Assembly: GCF_005145045.1 (NCBI RefSeq)
Contig: NZ_CP039692.1
Span: 1,257,501 to 1,321,500, forward strand
From: Agrobacterium larrymoorei
GTDB lineage: Bacteria > Pseudomonadota > Alphaproteobacteria > Rhizobiales > Rhizobiaceae
Length of the DNA: 64,000 nucleotides
Reading direction: 5' to 3'
Shown: one piece after another, positions 36,441 through 44,734 of the stretch
Numbering within the stretch: the first letter of the stretch is position 1
Layout of the letters: each line of letters opens with the position of its first letter
Made by a program: the position numbers and the translations under genes
Notes under the pieces: generated by a model
Databases searched by the model: none
Seen by the model: only the letters and a program-made list of their open reading frames with translations
What the model was told of the DNA's origin: nothing

Positions 36441-36473
36441 AAAACAAAAGGCCGAGCGAGTGAGCCCGACCTT
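36441..36473 (-). terminator. Cold-shock gene terminator
   Basis: On the minus strand AAAGGTCGGGC pairs with GCTCGGCCTTT through two G-U pairs (36447-36473), followed by TGTTTTT. It ends the cold-shock gene 60 bp after its stop. Confidence 0.75.
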
Positions 36474-36533
36474 TCTTCAGTCTCTCGCCCTGTGCTGCCA
36501 GTCCATCCGTGGTCAGCAAAGGTGAGAAACAAT

Positions 36534-36743
36534 TTAAGCCGCCTGAAGATTATCGGCGGAGTTCTTGCCAGACCTGCGGTCCTGAACGATGTCGAAGGTG
36601 ACCTTCTGACCGTCCGTGAGCGAACGCATGCCAGCGCGCTCAACAGCAGAAATATGGACGAAAACGTCCGTGCTACCGTTGTCAGGTGCAATAAAGCCGA
36701 AGCCCTTGGTGGCGTTGAACCACTTAACAGTTCCAGTGTTCAT
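36534..36743 (-). CDS. Cold-shock protein (CspA family)
   Basis: RNA chaperone of 69 residues, one cold-shock domain. RNP1 is KGFGFIAPD (about 13-21) and RNP2 DVFVHISAV (about 26-34). The start has GAAAGGAA upstream. About 240 bp of leader precede the next gene upstream and could hold a cold-responsive 5' region, but no cold box is assigned. A terminator follows. Confidence 0.93.
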   Translation of the reverse strand: MNTGTVKWFNATKGFGFIAPDNGSTDVFVHISAVERAGMRSLTDGQKVTFDIVQDRRSGKNSADNLQAA

Positions 36744-36915
36744 AACGATTTCCTTTCATAGCAATCGTGGTTGTTCCCGAGATACCTTGCGGGATTAGAT
36801 CGATGTTTTGAGAGGAAATCCGACGGGAGCTAAAGCTCTGGACCGACGTCACAAGCAATGGTCGATGGGTTGAATATAGGCTCAATTTTCGGTTTTACAA
36901 GGCTTTTCTCTATAA

Positions 36916-36941
36916 GGAACCAATACAGGAATCGGATCGTT
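36916..36941 (+). promoter_or_regulatory. EcfG promoter of the CsbD gene
   Basis: GGAAC (36916-36920), 17-bp spacer, CGTT (36938-36941), 44 bp before the start: an exact match to the alphaproteobacterial general-stress sigma factor consensus. Confidence 0.7.
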
Positions 36942-36985
36942 GTCTCTCCACCTGAGCAATACCGCTCTAACCAAGGAGAACGACA

Positions 36986-37177
36986 ATGGGTAGCACCATG
37001 GACAAGGTTAAAGGCAAGGCCAACGAGCTGGCAGGCGAAGCACGTCAGTCCGTAGGGGACGCGACCAACAACCGCGAGATGGAAGCCAAGGGTGCAGCGC
37101 AGGAGGCCAAGGGCCACGCACAGCAGACCAAAGGCGAAGCCAAGGAAAAAGTGAAGAATTTCGTCGACCGCGCATAA
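36986..37177 (+). CDS. CsbD-family stress protein
   Basis: 63-residue hydrophilic protein. The CsbD signature MDKVKGKANELAGEARQSVG (about 5-24) is followed by lysine-, glutamate- and alanine-rich repeats EAKGAAQEAKGHAQQTKGEAKEK typical of LEA-like helices. AAGGAGA precedes the ATG. CsbD proteins are general-stress genes in many bacteria (molecular role unclear). The exact EcfG promoter upstream agrees, and a strong terminator follows. Confidence 0.92.
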   Translation: MGSTMDKVKGKANELAGEARQSVGDATNNREMEAKGAAQEAKGHAQQTKGEAKEKVKNFVDRA

Positions 37178-37196
37178 TGGTTCGACACTCCGTAAA

Positions 37197-37222
37197 GAGG
37201 CCCCGGCAAGGGGCCTTTTTTT
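37197..37222 (+). terminator. CsbD gene terminator
   Basis: AGGCCCC-GGCA-GGGGCCT followed by TTTTTT, 21 bp after the stop; a canonical intrinsic terminator. Confidence 0.92.
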
Positions 37223-37270
37223 ATTTTAGGCATATTTTGGATACCGGGGGCCGAAGCGTTTGTACGCTTG

Positions 37271-37296
37271 GGAACAAAGTGCTCCCTCGTTCCGTT
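37271..37296 (+). promoter_or_regulatory. EcfG promoter of the DUF6894-like gene
   Basis: GGAAC (37271-37275), 17-bp spacer, CGTT (37293-37296), 40 bp before the start: exact consensus. Confidence 0.7.
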
Positions 37297-37336
37297 GCTG
37301 GACGAAAAGACACGGGAAACAAAATCGGAATGTGAA

Positions 37337-37573
37337 ATGCCAAGGTACTACTTCCACGTCCGGGATGCAGGCACCCTCTCTGTCGATCTTGAAGGCGCGG
37401 TGCTGCAAGGAGACGATCAGGCGGTACGAGAGGCAGTTCAGGCTGCGCGGGAGACGCTTGCCGAAAAAATCCTGATGGGTGACGTGATCAGCGACAGCAG
37501 TTTCGAAGTCGTGCGCGCGGACGGACATCTGATCGCGGTAATCCCAGTTTCTTCAGTGCTCAGATTTCAGTAA
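37337..37573 (+). CDS. DUF6894-like small protein
   Basis: 78 residues from the ATG at 37337. The start MPRYYFHVRDAGTLSVDLEG is the signature of a widespread rhizobial family of short proteins (DUF6894), whose function is unknown; residues 28-50 form a helix (DDQAVREAVQAARETLAEKI) and the end returns to strand (SFEVVRADGHLIAVIPV). The upstream open frame back to 37268 overlaps the EcfG promoter and is excluded. It is a probable member of the general-stress set. Confidence 0.8.
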   Translation: MPRYYFHVRDAGTLSVDLEGAVLQGDDQAVREAVQAARETLAEKILMGDVISDSSFEVVRADGHLIAVIPVSSVLRFQ

Positions 37574-37668
37574 TCCGATTTTCCAACTTCACCACTCTTT
37601 CTTAAATCGCTACCTTCTGCGCAACGTCGCGTGTATCGCCCATTCTCTCAGAGCATAAACGGAAAAAG

Positions 37669-38634
37669 ATGACAGTCGTCGCATCCTATCTTTATCGCAA
37701 CGGCAAGCGCGCCGGTGAGGTTGCACTCTCCTCTCAGCCCTTTGAAACAAACGCAGGCGACTTCGCCTGGATCGGGCTGACCGATCCGACCCCGGAGGAA
37801 ATGGCATCTCTGAAGGCTATGTTCGGGCTTCATTCTCTGTCCGTCGAGGACGCATTGAATGGACGGCAGGTGCCTAAAGTCGATATTTACGGCGACCAGT
37901 TGTTCGTCGTGGCAAAGACTGCCTATCTGGAAAACGACAGGATCGCCTATGGCGAGACCTGTATTTTCGTCGGCCTGCGCCATGTCATCACGGTGCGGCA
38001 TGGGTCTGCACGATCGCACGAGAAATTACGCGAGCAGCTTGAGCAGGCGCCCCAACTCCTTTCGCATGGACCGGACTATGTTCTCCACGGCATACTCGAT
38101 TTTATCGTGGACGGTTATCTTCCCTTGGTCGAAACGATAGAAGACCGGGTGCTGGAAATCGAAAAACACGTTCTGATTTCCTTTCTGGAACCGGAGCAGA
38201 TTCGCAGGATCTTCCGGATGCGCAGGCAGGTGATCAAGTTTCAGAGGGTGATCGGTCCGATGGCGGAAGTTGCGAGCAAGCTCGCCCACCTCGAACTACC
38301 CTGCGTCGATGACAACGCCAGGCCTTTCTTCAAGGACGTGTACGATCATGTCCGCCGGGTCGAAAACATGGTCATCGGGCTGCGCGACATCGTGACCTCC
38401 GTCTTCGAGGCCGCAAACCTTCTGGAACAGCAGCGGCAAGGCGCGATAACCCGCCAGCTCGCCGCCTGGGCCGCAATCCTGGCAGTGCCGACAGCCATCG
38501 CCGGCATATATGGCATGAACTTCGAGAACATGCCGGAGCTGAAGACCGAGTACGGATACTACATAGTCCTCGCCGTCATCGTCGTTTTATGTGGCCTTCT
38601 TTATTATCGGTTCAAACGTGCGGGTTGGGTTTAG
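37669..38634 (+). CDS. corA: CorA-type magnesium transporter
   Basis: Pentameric Mg2+ (Co2+/Ni2+) channel subunit, 321 residues. The cytoplasmic domain (1-255) has LHSLSVEDALNGRQVPKVDIY (about 54) and the long pore-lining helix; two C-terminal membrane segments follow, with the selectivity motif YGMNFENMPEL (about 282-292) between them. It is full length. The stop overlaps a possible GTG start of the PaaX gene by one base. No Mg-sensing leader is evident in the 95-bp upstream gap. Confidence 0.94.
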   Translation: MTVVASYLYRNGKRAGEVALSSQPFETNAGDFAWIGLTDPTPEEMASLKAMFGLHSLSVEDALNGRQVPKVDIYGDQLFVVAKTAYLENDRIAYGETCIFVGLRHVITVRHGSARSHEKLREQLEQAPQLLSHGPDYVLHGILDFIVDGYLPLVETIEDRVLEIEKHVLISFLEPEQIRRIFRMRRQVIKFQRVIGPMAEVASKLAHLELPCVDDNARPFFKDVYDHVRRVENMVIGLRDIVTSVFEAANLLEQQRQGAITRQLAAWAAILAVPTAIAGIYGMNFENMPELKTEYGYYIVLAVIVVLCGLLYYRFKRAGWV

Positions 38635-39521
38635 TGCGAGGGGCAGGAGGTTTACAGGCTGGCGAACTCATCAGCACGCTTCTTGATGGAAATCCGCTGA
38701 AGGCGGCGGGTTTTATCGTTACCATTTATGGCGACGTGATCGAGCCTCGGGGCGGTGTTGTCTGGATGGGAAATCTGATCGAGACCTGCGCTATGGTGGG
38801 CATCAGTGAAACGCTGGTTCGCACGGCTGTCTCGCGGCTCGTGGCGGCAGAGCAGCTGGTTGGGGAGAGAGAGGGACGGCGTAGTTTTTATCGGCTTACC
38901 AAGCTCGCCCGTACCGAATTCGCGATAGCGGCGCGATTGCTGTTTGGGCCGCCTGAGGAAGTGAGCTGGAATTTTGTTCAGCCGAGCGGCGATGATGCCG
39001 ATGAAGCGATGTTCGTTCTGGAGCGCGCTGGCTATGCCCGGCTCGGACCGCGCCTTGCGGTTGGGCCCCGCGCTGCACCAGCAATGAAGCCGTCGGCGGT
39101 GGTGTTTCATGCAGAGCTTGCGGCAGGTGAGGGAGGTCTTCGCGCCTTCGTTGCCGACCATTGGAACCTCACCCCGCATGCTGATGCCTATCGCGGCTTT
39201 CTCACCCGTTTCGGGCTTATTTCAAATTATATCGAGCGCGGGGGTTCGCTGAGTACGTCGCAGAGCCTTATTGCCCGGCTTCTGCTGGTGCACCAGTTTC
39301 GGATGGTCATGCTTCGCGACCCACGGCTGCCGGAGGCGGGGCTGCCCGAAGACTGGCCGGGAGGGCAAGCGCGGCTCCTCTTCGCCAGGCTCTATTGCCA
39401 ACTTTCGCTGAAGGCGGATTTGTATGTCGCCGATCAATTTATAAGCGTGGATGGCGCGTTGGAAGAAGCGAATGCTGCCACACGAGCCCGTTTGACCTCT
39501 CTCGCACACGTTCTTGGCTGA
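38634..39521 (+). CDS. paaX: PaaX-family phenylacetyl-CoA-responsive repressor
   Basis: Transcriptional repressor of the phenylacetate pathway, released by phenylacetyl-CoA in studied relatives. 295 residues if started at the GTG at 38634, which overlaps the corA stop; an AGGAGG at 38645-38650 suggests a start slightly further in, but no standard start codon is spaced from it. The winged helix is at about 35-85 (SETLVRTAVSRLVAAEQLVGEREGRRSFYRLT); the PaaX and PaaX_C domains follow to LTSLAHVLG. It stands directly upstream of paaJABCDEZY, and a 13-bp inverted repeat in the intervening gap is a likely operator. Confidence 0.88.
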   Translation: MRGAGGLQAGELISTLLDGNPLKAAGFIVTIYGDVIEPRGGVVWMGNLIETCAMVGISETLVRTAVSRLVAAEQLVGEREGRRSFYRLTKLARTEFAIAARLLFGPPEEVSWNFVQPSGDDADEAMFVLERAGYARLGPRLAVGPRAAPAMKPSAVVFHAELAAGEGGLRAFVADHWNLTPHADAYRGFLTRFGLISNYIERGGSLSTSQSLIARLLLVHQFRMVMLRDPRLPEAGLPEDWPGGQARLLFARLYCQLSLKADLYVADQFISVDGALEEANAATRARLTSLAHVLG

Positions 39522-39561
39522 CAGTTGAAAACGCGTCGCCGCCAGAGAAAAGCTGCGCCTG

Positions 39562-39608
39562 AAAGCGTCACAAAATTTTATAAAATCATTGTTGATTTGT
39601 GATGCTTT
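39562..39608. promoter_or_regulatory. Inverted repeat, candidate PaaX operator
   Basis: AAAGCGTCACAAA (39562-39574) and TTTGTGATGCTTT (39596-39608) match as inverted arms at 12 of 13 positions with a 21-bp AT-rich spacer that could hold the paaJ promoter. Confidence 0.6.
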
Positions 39609-39623
39609 TGGAGTTATTAATTA

Positions 39624-39633
39624 ACCGATCGGT
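39624..39633. promoter_or_regulatory. Candidate PaaR operator 1 (ACCGNNCGGT)
   Basis: ACCGATCGGT, a perfect palindrome followed by CGG, lies 54 bp before the paaJ start. The same ACCGAYCGGTC core recurs at 50763 in the other paa control region. Confidence 0.55.
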
Positions 39634-39686
39634 CGGCGATATGAGATGTTCGTCCCGGCCAAGCTAAGTACCAAGGGAGGAGCCGC

Positions 39687-40892
39687 GTGTACGAAGCCTT
39701 TATCTGCGATGCCGTGCGCACGCCCATTGGTCGATATGGCGGACCTCTGTCTTCCATTCGTGCCGATGATCTTGCGGCTTTGCCTGTGAGCGCGCTCATC
39801 GACCGTAACCCTTCGGTCGACTGGTCCAAGGTGGACGATGTCATCTATGGATGTGCCAATCAGGCCGGTGAAGATAATCGCAATGTCGGTCGCATGGCGG
39901 TTTTGCTGTCCGGCCTGCCGGTTTCCATTCCTGCGACGACGATCAACCGGCTGTGCGGCTCCGGCATGGATGCCATAGGCATGGCTGCCCGCTCCATACG
40001 ATCCGGTGACTGCGATTTCGTGATTGCAGGCGGTGTGGAAAGCATGAGCCGCGCGCCATTCGTGATGCCCAAGGCCGAAAGCGCGTTCTCTCGTTCGAAC
40101 GCGATTTACGATACGACGATTGGTTGGCGGTTTGTCAATCCGAAGATGAAGAACGCGTTCGGCGTTGATTCCATGCCGCAGACGGCGGATAATGTCGCTG
40201 CAGATTTTGCCGTAAGTCGCGAGGATCAGGATGCCTATGCTGTGCGCAGCCAGTCCCGTTGGGCGGCTGCGAATGCTGCCGGTATCTTCGCCGAAGAAAT
40301 CGTGGCGGTTCATGTGCCTCAAAAGAAGGGTGAGCCGCTTGTTGTCGATACCGATGATCATCCGCGTCCCGGAACGACCATAGAGCAATTGTCGAAGCTC
40401 AAGGGCGTGAACGGTCCAGATTTTTCGGTAACTGCGGGTAATGCGTCTGGTGTGAATGATGGCGCGGGCGCGTTGATCGTCGCAAGCGAAGCGATGGCGA
40501 AGGCTCAAGGGCTGACGCCGAAGGCGCGGGTCGTGGCCATGGCCGCCGCAGGGGTCGAGCCCAGGGTCATGGGCATTGGCCCGGTTCCGGCGGTGCATCG
40601 TGTTCTCGAGCGTGCAGGTCTGTCGCTCGAACAGATGGATGTGATCGAGCTCAACGAAGCATTTTCTGCTCAGGCACTCGCGGTTTTGAGACAGCTTGGC
40701 CTTCCAGATGATGCGGAGCATGTGAACCCCAATGGAGGCACAATCGCTCTTGGCCATCCGCTGGGAATGAGCGGCGCAAGACTTGTGATGACAGCCGCCT
40801 ACCAGCTTCAGCGCCAAGGTGGACGCTATGCGCTCTGCACCATGTGCGTAGGCGTCGGTCAGGGCATTGCCATCATTCTCGAACGCGTTTGA
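39687..40892 (+). CDS. paaJ: 3-oxoadipyl-CoA / 3-oxo-5,6-dehydrosuberyl-CoA thiolase
   Basis: Thiolase of 401 residues acting twice in phenylacetate degradation. The start is a GTG with GGGAGGAG ahead of it ([19 protein letters not shown]). Catalytic residues are the nucleophile in [14 protein letters not shown] (C about 90), His in [17 protein letters not shown] (about 355) and Cys in [12 protein letters not shown] (about 387). It heads the paaJABCDEZY run; paaA starts 22 bp after its stop. Could also serve beta-ketoadipate (PcaF-like), but context favours PaaJ. Confidence 0.92.
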   Translation: MYEAFICDAVRTPIGRYGGPLSSIRADDLAALPVSALIDRNPSVDWSKVDDVIYGCANQAGEDNRNVGRMAVLLSGLPVSIPATTINRLCGSGMDAIGMAARSIRSGDCDFVIAGGVESMSRAPFVMPKAESAFSRSNAIYDTTIGWRFVNPKMKNAFGVDSMPQTADNVAADFAVSREDQDAYAVRSQSRWAAANAAGIFAEEIVAVHVPQKKGEPLVVDTDDHPRPGTTIEQLSKLKGVNGPDFSVTAGNASGVNDGAGALIVASEAMAKAQGLTPKARVVAMAAAGVEPRVMGIGPVPAVHRVLERAGLSLEQMDVIELNEAFSAQALAVLRQLGLPDDAEHVNPNGGTIALGHPLGMSGARLVMTAAYQLQRQGGRYALCTMCVGVGQGIAIILERV

Positions 40893-40914
40893 CGCGTCAG
40901 CAGGAGGAAAGATC

Positions 40915-41919
40915 ATGTATGCGCAGATGGTGAAAACGGATGCCACCCGTGTTCAATCTCTCAGCGAGATGGAGCCGCAGGACCGGGCTTTTCAAGAGCG
41001 GATCGACGCCGGGCAAAAGATCGAGCCGAAGGAGTGGATGCCGGAGGGTTACCGCAAAACTCTGGTGCGTCAGATCAGCCAGCATGCGCATTCGGAGATC
41101 GTTGGCCAGCTTCCCGAGGGAAACTGGATTACCCGTGCGCCGACTCTGGAACGAAAGGCTATCCTTCTTGCCAAGGTGCAGGATGAGGCAGGCCACGGCC
41201 TCTATCTCTACTGTGCAGCGGAAACGCTCGGCATCACCCGTGACCAGATGTATGAACAGCTTCATTCCGGCAAAGCGAAATACTCCTCGATCTTCAACTA
41301 TCCGACGCTGACATGGGCCGATATCGGAGCGATCGGATGGCTGGTCGACGGTGCGGCCATCATGAATCAGGTGCCTTTACAGCGCTGTTCCTACGGGCCT
41401 TATGCCCGTGCCATGGTGCGTATCTGCAAGGAGGAAAGCTTCCATCAGCGTCAGGGCTACGATGCATTGATGCGCATGGTGAAGGGTACGCCTGCGCAAA
41501 AGGCCATGGTTCAGGATGCGCTGAACCGCTGGTGGTGGCCATCCCTGATGATGTTCGGTCCTTCTGACGATGCTTCCGTTCACTCCGCGCAATCGATGGC
41601 CTGGAAGATCAAGCAGAATTCGAACGACGAGCTGCGACAGAAATTCGTCGATCAAACGGTTCCTCAAGCCAAATATCTCGGGCTGACCGTGCCGGACCCA
41701 GATCTCAAATGGAACGAGGAAAAAGGCGGTTACGATTTCGGCGAGCCGGATTGGGAAGAGTTCTTCAATGTAATTGCAGGCAATGGCCCGTGCAATGTCG
41801 AGCGCCTGAACGCGCGCAAAACGGCCTGGGAGAATGGCGCATGGTTCCGGGACGGTTTGACTGCGCATGCCGAAAAGGCAGCGGAGCGCAGGGCAGCTGC
41901 CCGGATCGCGGCTGAATAA
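40915..41919 (+). CDS. paaA: Phenylacetyl-CoA epoxidase, catalytic subunit PaaA
   Basis: Di-iron oxygenase subunit of the multicomponent enzyme that forms the 1,2-epoxide of phenylacetyl-CoA. 334 residues; AGGAGGAAA precedes the ATG at 40915. Iron-ligand motifs are visible as [15 protein letters not shown] (E..H, about 81-95) and [15 protein letters not shown] (E-E..H, about 165-179). [13 protein letters not shown] (about 202) is a PaaA signature. It pairs with PaaC in the core complex; PaaB, PaaD and PaaE are encoded next. Confidence 0.96.
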   Translation: MYAQMVKTDATRVQSLSEMEPQDRAFQERIDAGQKIEPKEWMPEGYRKTLVRQISQHAHSEIVGQLPEGNWITRAPTLERKAILLAKVQDEAGHGLYLYCAAETLGITRDQMYEQLHSGKAKYSSIFNYPTLTWADIGAIGWLVDGAAIMNQVPLQRCSYGPYARAMVRICKEESFHQRQGYDALMRMVKGTPAQKAMVQDALNRWWWPSLMMFGPSDDASVHSAQSMAWKIKQNSNDELRQKFVDQTVPQAKYLGLTVPDPDLKWNEEKGGYDFGEPDWEEFFNVIAGNGPCNVERLNARKTAWENGAWFRDGLTAHAEKAAERRAAARIAAE

Positions 41920-41929
41920 GGGAGAGAGC

Positions 41930-42217
41930 ATGATGTCGAGTGAATGGCCGCTTTGGGAAGTCTTCATCCGGGGCCAGCATGGTCTCAATCACCGCCATGT
42001 TGGAAGCCTGCATGCGCCGGATGCGGAGATGGCGATCAATAATGCCCGCGATGTTTATACCCGGCGTAACGAGGGGGTGAGCATCTGGGTGGTGAAGTCT
42101 GCCGATATCACTGCCAGCGCACCCTCGGAGAAGGGGCCGCTGTTCGATCCGTCGAATTCCAAGGTTTATCGTCATCCGACTTTCTTCGATATTCCCGATG
42201 AAGTGGGGCACATGTGA
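41930..42217 (+). CDS. paaB: Phenylacetyl-CoA epoxidase subunit PaaB
   Basis: Small structural subunit, 95 residues (a second ATG follows directly). SEWPLWEVFIRGQHGLNHRHVGSLHA (about 3-28) and the C-terminal YRHPTFFDIPDEVGHM are characteristic. It bridges AC heterodimers in the complex. GGGAGAG precedes it; the stop overlaps the paaC start. Confidence 0.96.
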   Translation: MMSSEWPLWEVFIRGQHGLNHRHVGSLHAPDAEMAINNARDVYTRRNEGVSIWVVKSADITASAPSEKGPLFDPSNSKVYRHPTFFDIPDEVGHM

Positions 42218-42999
42218 TGTCGGGCGCCGCAATCGATCCCACCGTTCGTGACGATGCGCTTTTCGAATTTCTTCTGCGCATCGGCGATAACGCGCTCATC
42301 CTCGGGCACCGCGTGTCCGAATGGTGCGGGCATGCGCCAGCACTGGAAGAGGATATCGCGCTTGCGAATACGGCACTCGATCTGATCGGCCAGACGAAGC
42401 TTTGGCTTGGTCTGGCAGGCGAGGTCGAGGGCAAAGGTCGATCAGCGGATGATCTTGCCTATCTGCGAGATGGCTATGATTTCCGCAATATTCTTCTGGT
42501 CGAACGTCCGAATGGTGATTATGGCCGCACCTTGATGCGCCAATTCCTGTTCGATGCCTGGCATTATCTGCTTCTGAAATCGCTGAAAGGCTCATCGGAT
42601 CAGCGCATCCGCGAGATCGCCGAGAAGGCGTTCAAGGAAGTGTCTTACCATCTGGAGCGCAGCAGCGATCTTGTCATCCGGCTGGGTGATGGTTCGGCGG
42701 AAAGCCACCGCCGCATGCAGGAGGCCTTGGATGAACTCTGGCCCTTCACGGGTGAAATGTTCATGAGCGATACGCATGACGAAAAGCTGGTCGAGGCTGG
42801 CGTCATCCCGCAGCCCGAGAGCCTGAAAGAAGGGTGGAATGCGCTCGTTGCCGAGACGTTGATGGAAGGTCTGCTGAAGAAGCCCGATGATGGCTATATG
42901 CATAAGGGTGGACGGCGTGGCGTACACACGGAGCATCTTGGCTACATTCTGACCGAGATGCAGTTTTTGCAGCGCGCCTATCCGGGCGCAAGCTGGTAG
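42217..42999 (+). CDS. paaC: Phenylacetyl-CoA epoxidase subunit PaaC
   Basis: Structural ferritin-like subunit, 260 residues, partner of PaaA. The ATG shares a base with the paaB stop; a GTG one codon earlier is a possible alternative. EFLLRIGDNALILGHRVSEWCGHAP (about 15-39), ANTALDLIGQ (about 48) and RSSDLVIRLGDGS (about 145) are typical. The family lacks the iron centre of PaaA. Confidence 0.95.
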   Translation: MSGAAIDPTVRDDALFEFLLRIGDNALILGHRVSEWCGHAPALEEDIALANTALDLIGQTKLWLGLAGEVEGKGRSADDLAYLRDGYDFRNILLVERPNGDYGRTLMRQFLFDAWHYLLLKSLKGSSDQRIREIAEKAFKEVSYHLERSSDLVIRLGDGSAESHRRMQEALDELWPFTGEMFMSDTHDEKLVEAGVIPQPESLKEGWNALVAETLMEGLLKKPDDGYMHKGGRRGVHTEHLGYILTEMQFLQRAYPGASW

Positions 43000-43008
43000 G
43001 CGGCGGTT

Positions 43009-43533
43009 ATGAACGCGGCTCCACGCCCCTCGCTGGATCAGGTATGGCACTGGCTGGCTCAGGTGCCGGACCCGGAGATACCGGTCATCTCCCTTACGGA
43101 TCTCGGCATTATCAGGGATGCGCGATGGCAGGATGACATGCTGGTGGTGACGGTAACGCCGACCTATTCGGGCTGTCCAGCCACCGCTGTCATAAATCTC
43201 GATATCGAGGCTGCGCTGAATGAGCGAGGTGTCAGCAAGGTCAGGCTGGAGCGTCAGCTTTCACCTGTCTGGACGACGGACTGGATCAGCGCCGAGGGGC
43301 GCGAAAAGCTGAAGGCCTACGGTATCGCCCCGCCGGTCGATGGAACGGCGGCGGACGGTTTGCTGATGAAGCGCATAGACCGGCTCTCGGGACGTTCAAA
43401 TCTGACCATCGTCTGTCCGCGATGCGGATCGGCGAACACCGAAAAGATCAGCCAGTTCGGCTCGACGCCCTGCAAGGCGAGCTATCGGTGCACCGACTGT
43501 CTGGAGCCGTTCGATTATTTCAAGTGCATTTGA
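43009..43533 (+). CDS. paaD: Epoxidase maturation factor PaaD
   Basis: MIP18/DUF59-type protein of 174 residues involved in maturation of the epoxidase iron centres. The N-terminal VPDPEIPVISLTDLGI (about 20-35) and YSGCPAT (Cys about 57) are typical; the C-terminal zinc-ribbon-like part has four cysteines in CPRCGSANTEK ... CTDCLEPFDYFKC. The start is 9 bp after paaC. Required in E. coli for activity, though not part of the purified enzyme. Confidence 0.94.
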   Translation: MNAAPRPSLDQVWHWLAQVPDPEIPVISLTDLGIIRDARWQDDMLVVTVTPTYSGCPATAVINLDIEAALNERGVSKVRLERQLSPVWTTDWISAEGREKLKAYGIAPPVDGTAADGLLMKRIDRLSGRSNLTIVCPRCGSANTEKISQFGSTPCKASYRCTDCLEPFDYFKCI

Positions 43534-43555
43534 TCCATAGGAAAAGGGTCCGCCC

Positions 43556-44632
43556 ATGGCACGTTTTCATCCACTGACCGTCACCGACGTTAGACGCGAA
43601 ACACGCGATGCCGTTGTCGTGACATTACAGCCATCCGAAGAGGATCGCGCGATCTTCGATTTCACGCAGGGTCAATATCTCACATTCCGCCGCATGTTCG
43701 GAGACGAGGAGCTTCGCCGTTCCTACTCCATTTGTGCGGGCAAGAATGAAGGTGTCCTGAAGGTCGGCATCAAGCGCGTGGATGGCGGCTGTTTTTCCAG
43801 CTGGATCAACGAAAGTCTGAAGCCCGGCGATATGTTGGAAGCCATGCCGCCCATGGGGGCATTTTTCACCGCGCTGGAGCCAGATATTGCCAAGCATTAT
43901 CTCGGCTTTGCCGGAGGCAGCGGAATTACGCCGGTGCTTTCCATTATCAAGACGGTGTTGGCCCGGGAGCCGAAGGCGCGCTTTACGCTGGTTTACGCCA
44001 ACCGCCAGATCAACTCCATCATGTTCCGCGAAGAGCTGGAGGATATCAAGAACCTCTATCTCGGGCGGTTTTCCGTTCTGCATATTCTGGAAAGCGAGGC
44101 GCAGGAGATCGATCTGTTCACGGGCCGTATCGATGGCGAAAAATGCGCGGCGCTGTTTAAAAACTGGATAGACATCCGGTCCATCGCCACCGCCTTCATT
44201 TGCGGCCCAGAGCCGATGATGCTGGCCATCGCTGCGGCGCTGCGGGAGCATGGGCTTCGCGAAGACCAGATCAAGTTCGAACTTTTTGCCTCCTCCCAAC
44301 CAGGGCGCGCGCGGCGCGCAGCCGCGGCAGCGATGGCGGCGGATCAGGTGCGTAACTGTCAGGCAACCGTCACGCTGGACGGTGCGACACGGACATTCAC
44401 CTTTCCGAAACAGGGACAAAGCCTGCTGGATGCTGCGCTGGAGAACGCGTTGGACGTTCCCTATGCCTGCAAAGCCGGTGTCTGCTCCACGTGTCGGGCC
44501 CGTGTTCTCGAAGGTGAGGTGGAGATGGAGGTCAACCACGCATTGGAGGATTACGAGGTTCGTCAGGGATACGTCCTGTCCTGTCAGTGCTACCCGTTAA
44601 CCGATCGTATCGTTGTCAGCTACGACCAGTAG
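43556..44632 (+). CDS. paaE: Phenylacetyl-CoA epoxidase reductase PaaE
   Basis: FAD/[2Fe-2S] reductase of 358 residues that passes electrons from NADPH to PaaA. Flavin motif RRSYSICAG (about 55-63), pyridine-nucleotide motif GFAGGSGITPVLSII (about 118-132), and a C-terminal plant-type ferredoxin with CKAGVCSTCRARV (about 303-315) and the fourth cysteine in VLSCQCYP. GGAAAAGGG lies before the ATG. Last epoxidase gene before a 102-bp gap to paaZ. Confidence 0.95.
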   Translation: MARFHPLTVTDVRRETRDAVVVTLQPSEEDRAIFDFTQGQYLTFRRMFGDEELRRSYSICAGKNEGVLKVGIKRVDGGCFSSWINESLKPGDMLEAMPPMGAFFTALEPDIAKHYLGFAGGSGITPVLSIIKTVLAREPKARFTLVYANRQINSIMFREELEDIKNLYLGRFSVLHILESEAQEIDLFTGRIDGEKCAALFKNWIDIRSIATAFICGPEPMMLAIAAALREHGLREDQIKFELFASSQPGRARRAAAAAMAADQVRNCQATVTLDGATRTFTFPKQGQSLLDAALENALDVPYACKAGVCSTCRARVLEGEVEMEVNHALEDYEVRQGYVLSCQCYPLTDRIVVSYDQ

Positions 44633-44734
44633 CGGCGGACTTTCGGCAATAGCCAAACAACGATGCCGCCCTCCCTCAGTGACGGTCAAAGCTCTTGATT
44701 TGCTTTCCGCTGGATCGATTTGAAAGGAACAGAA

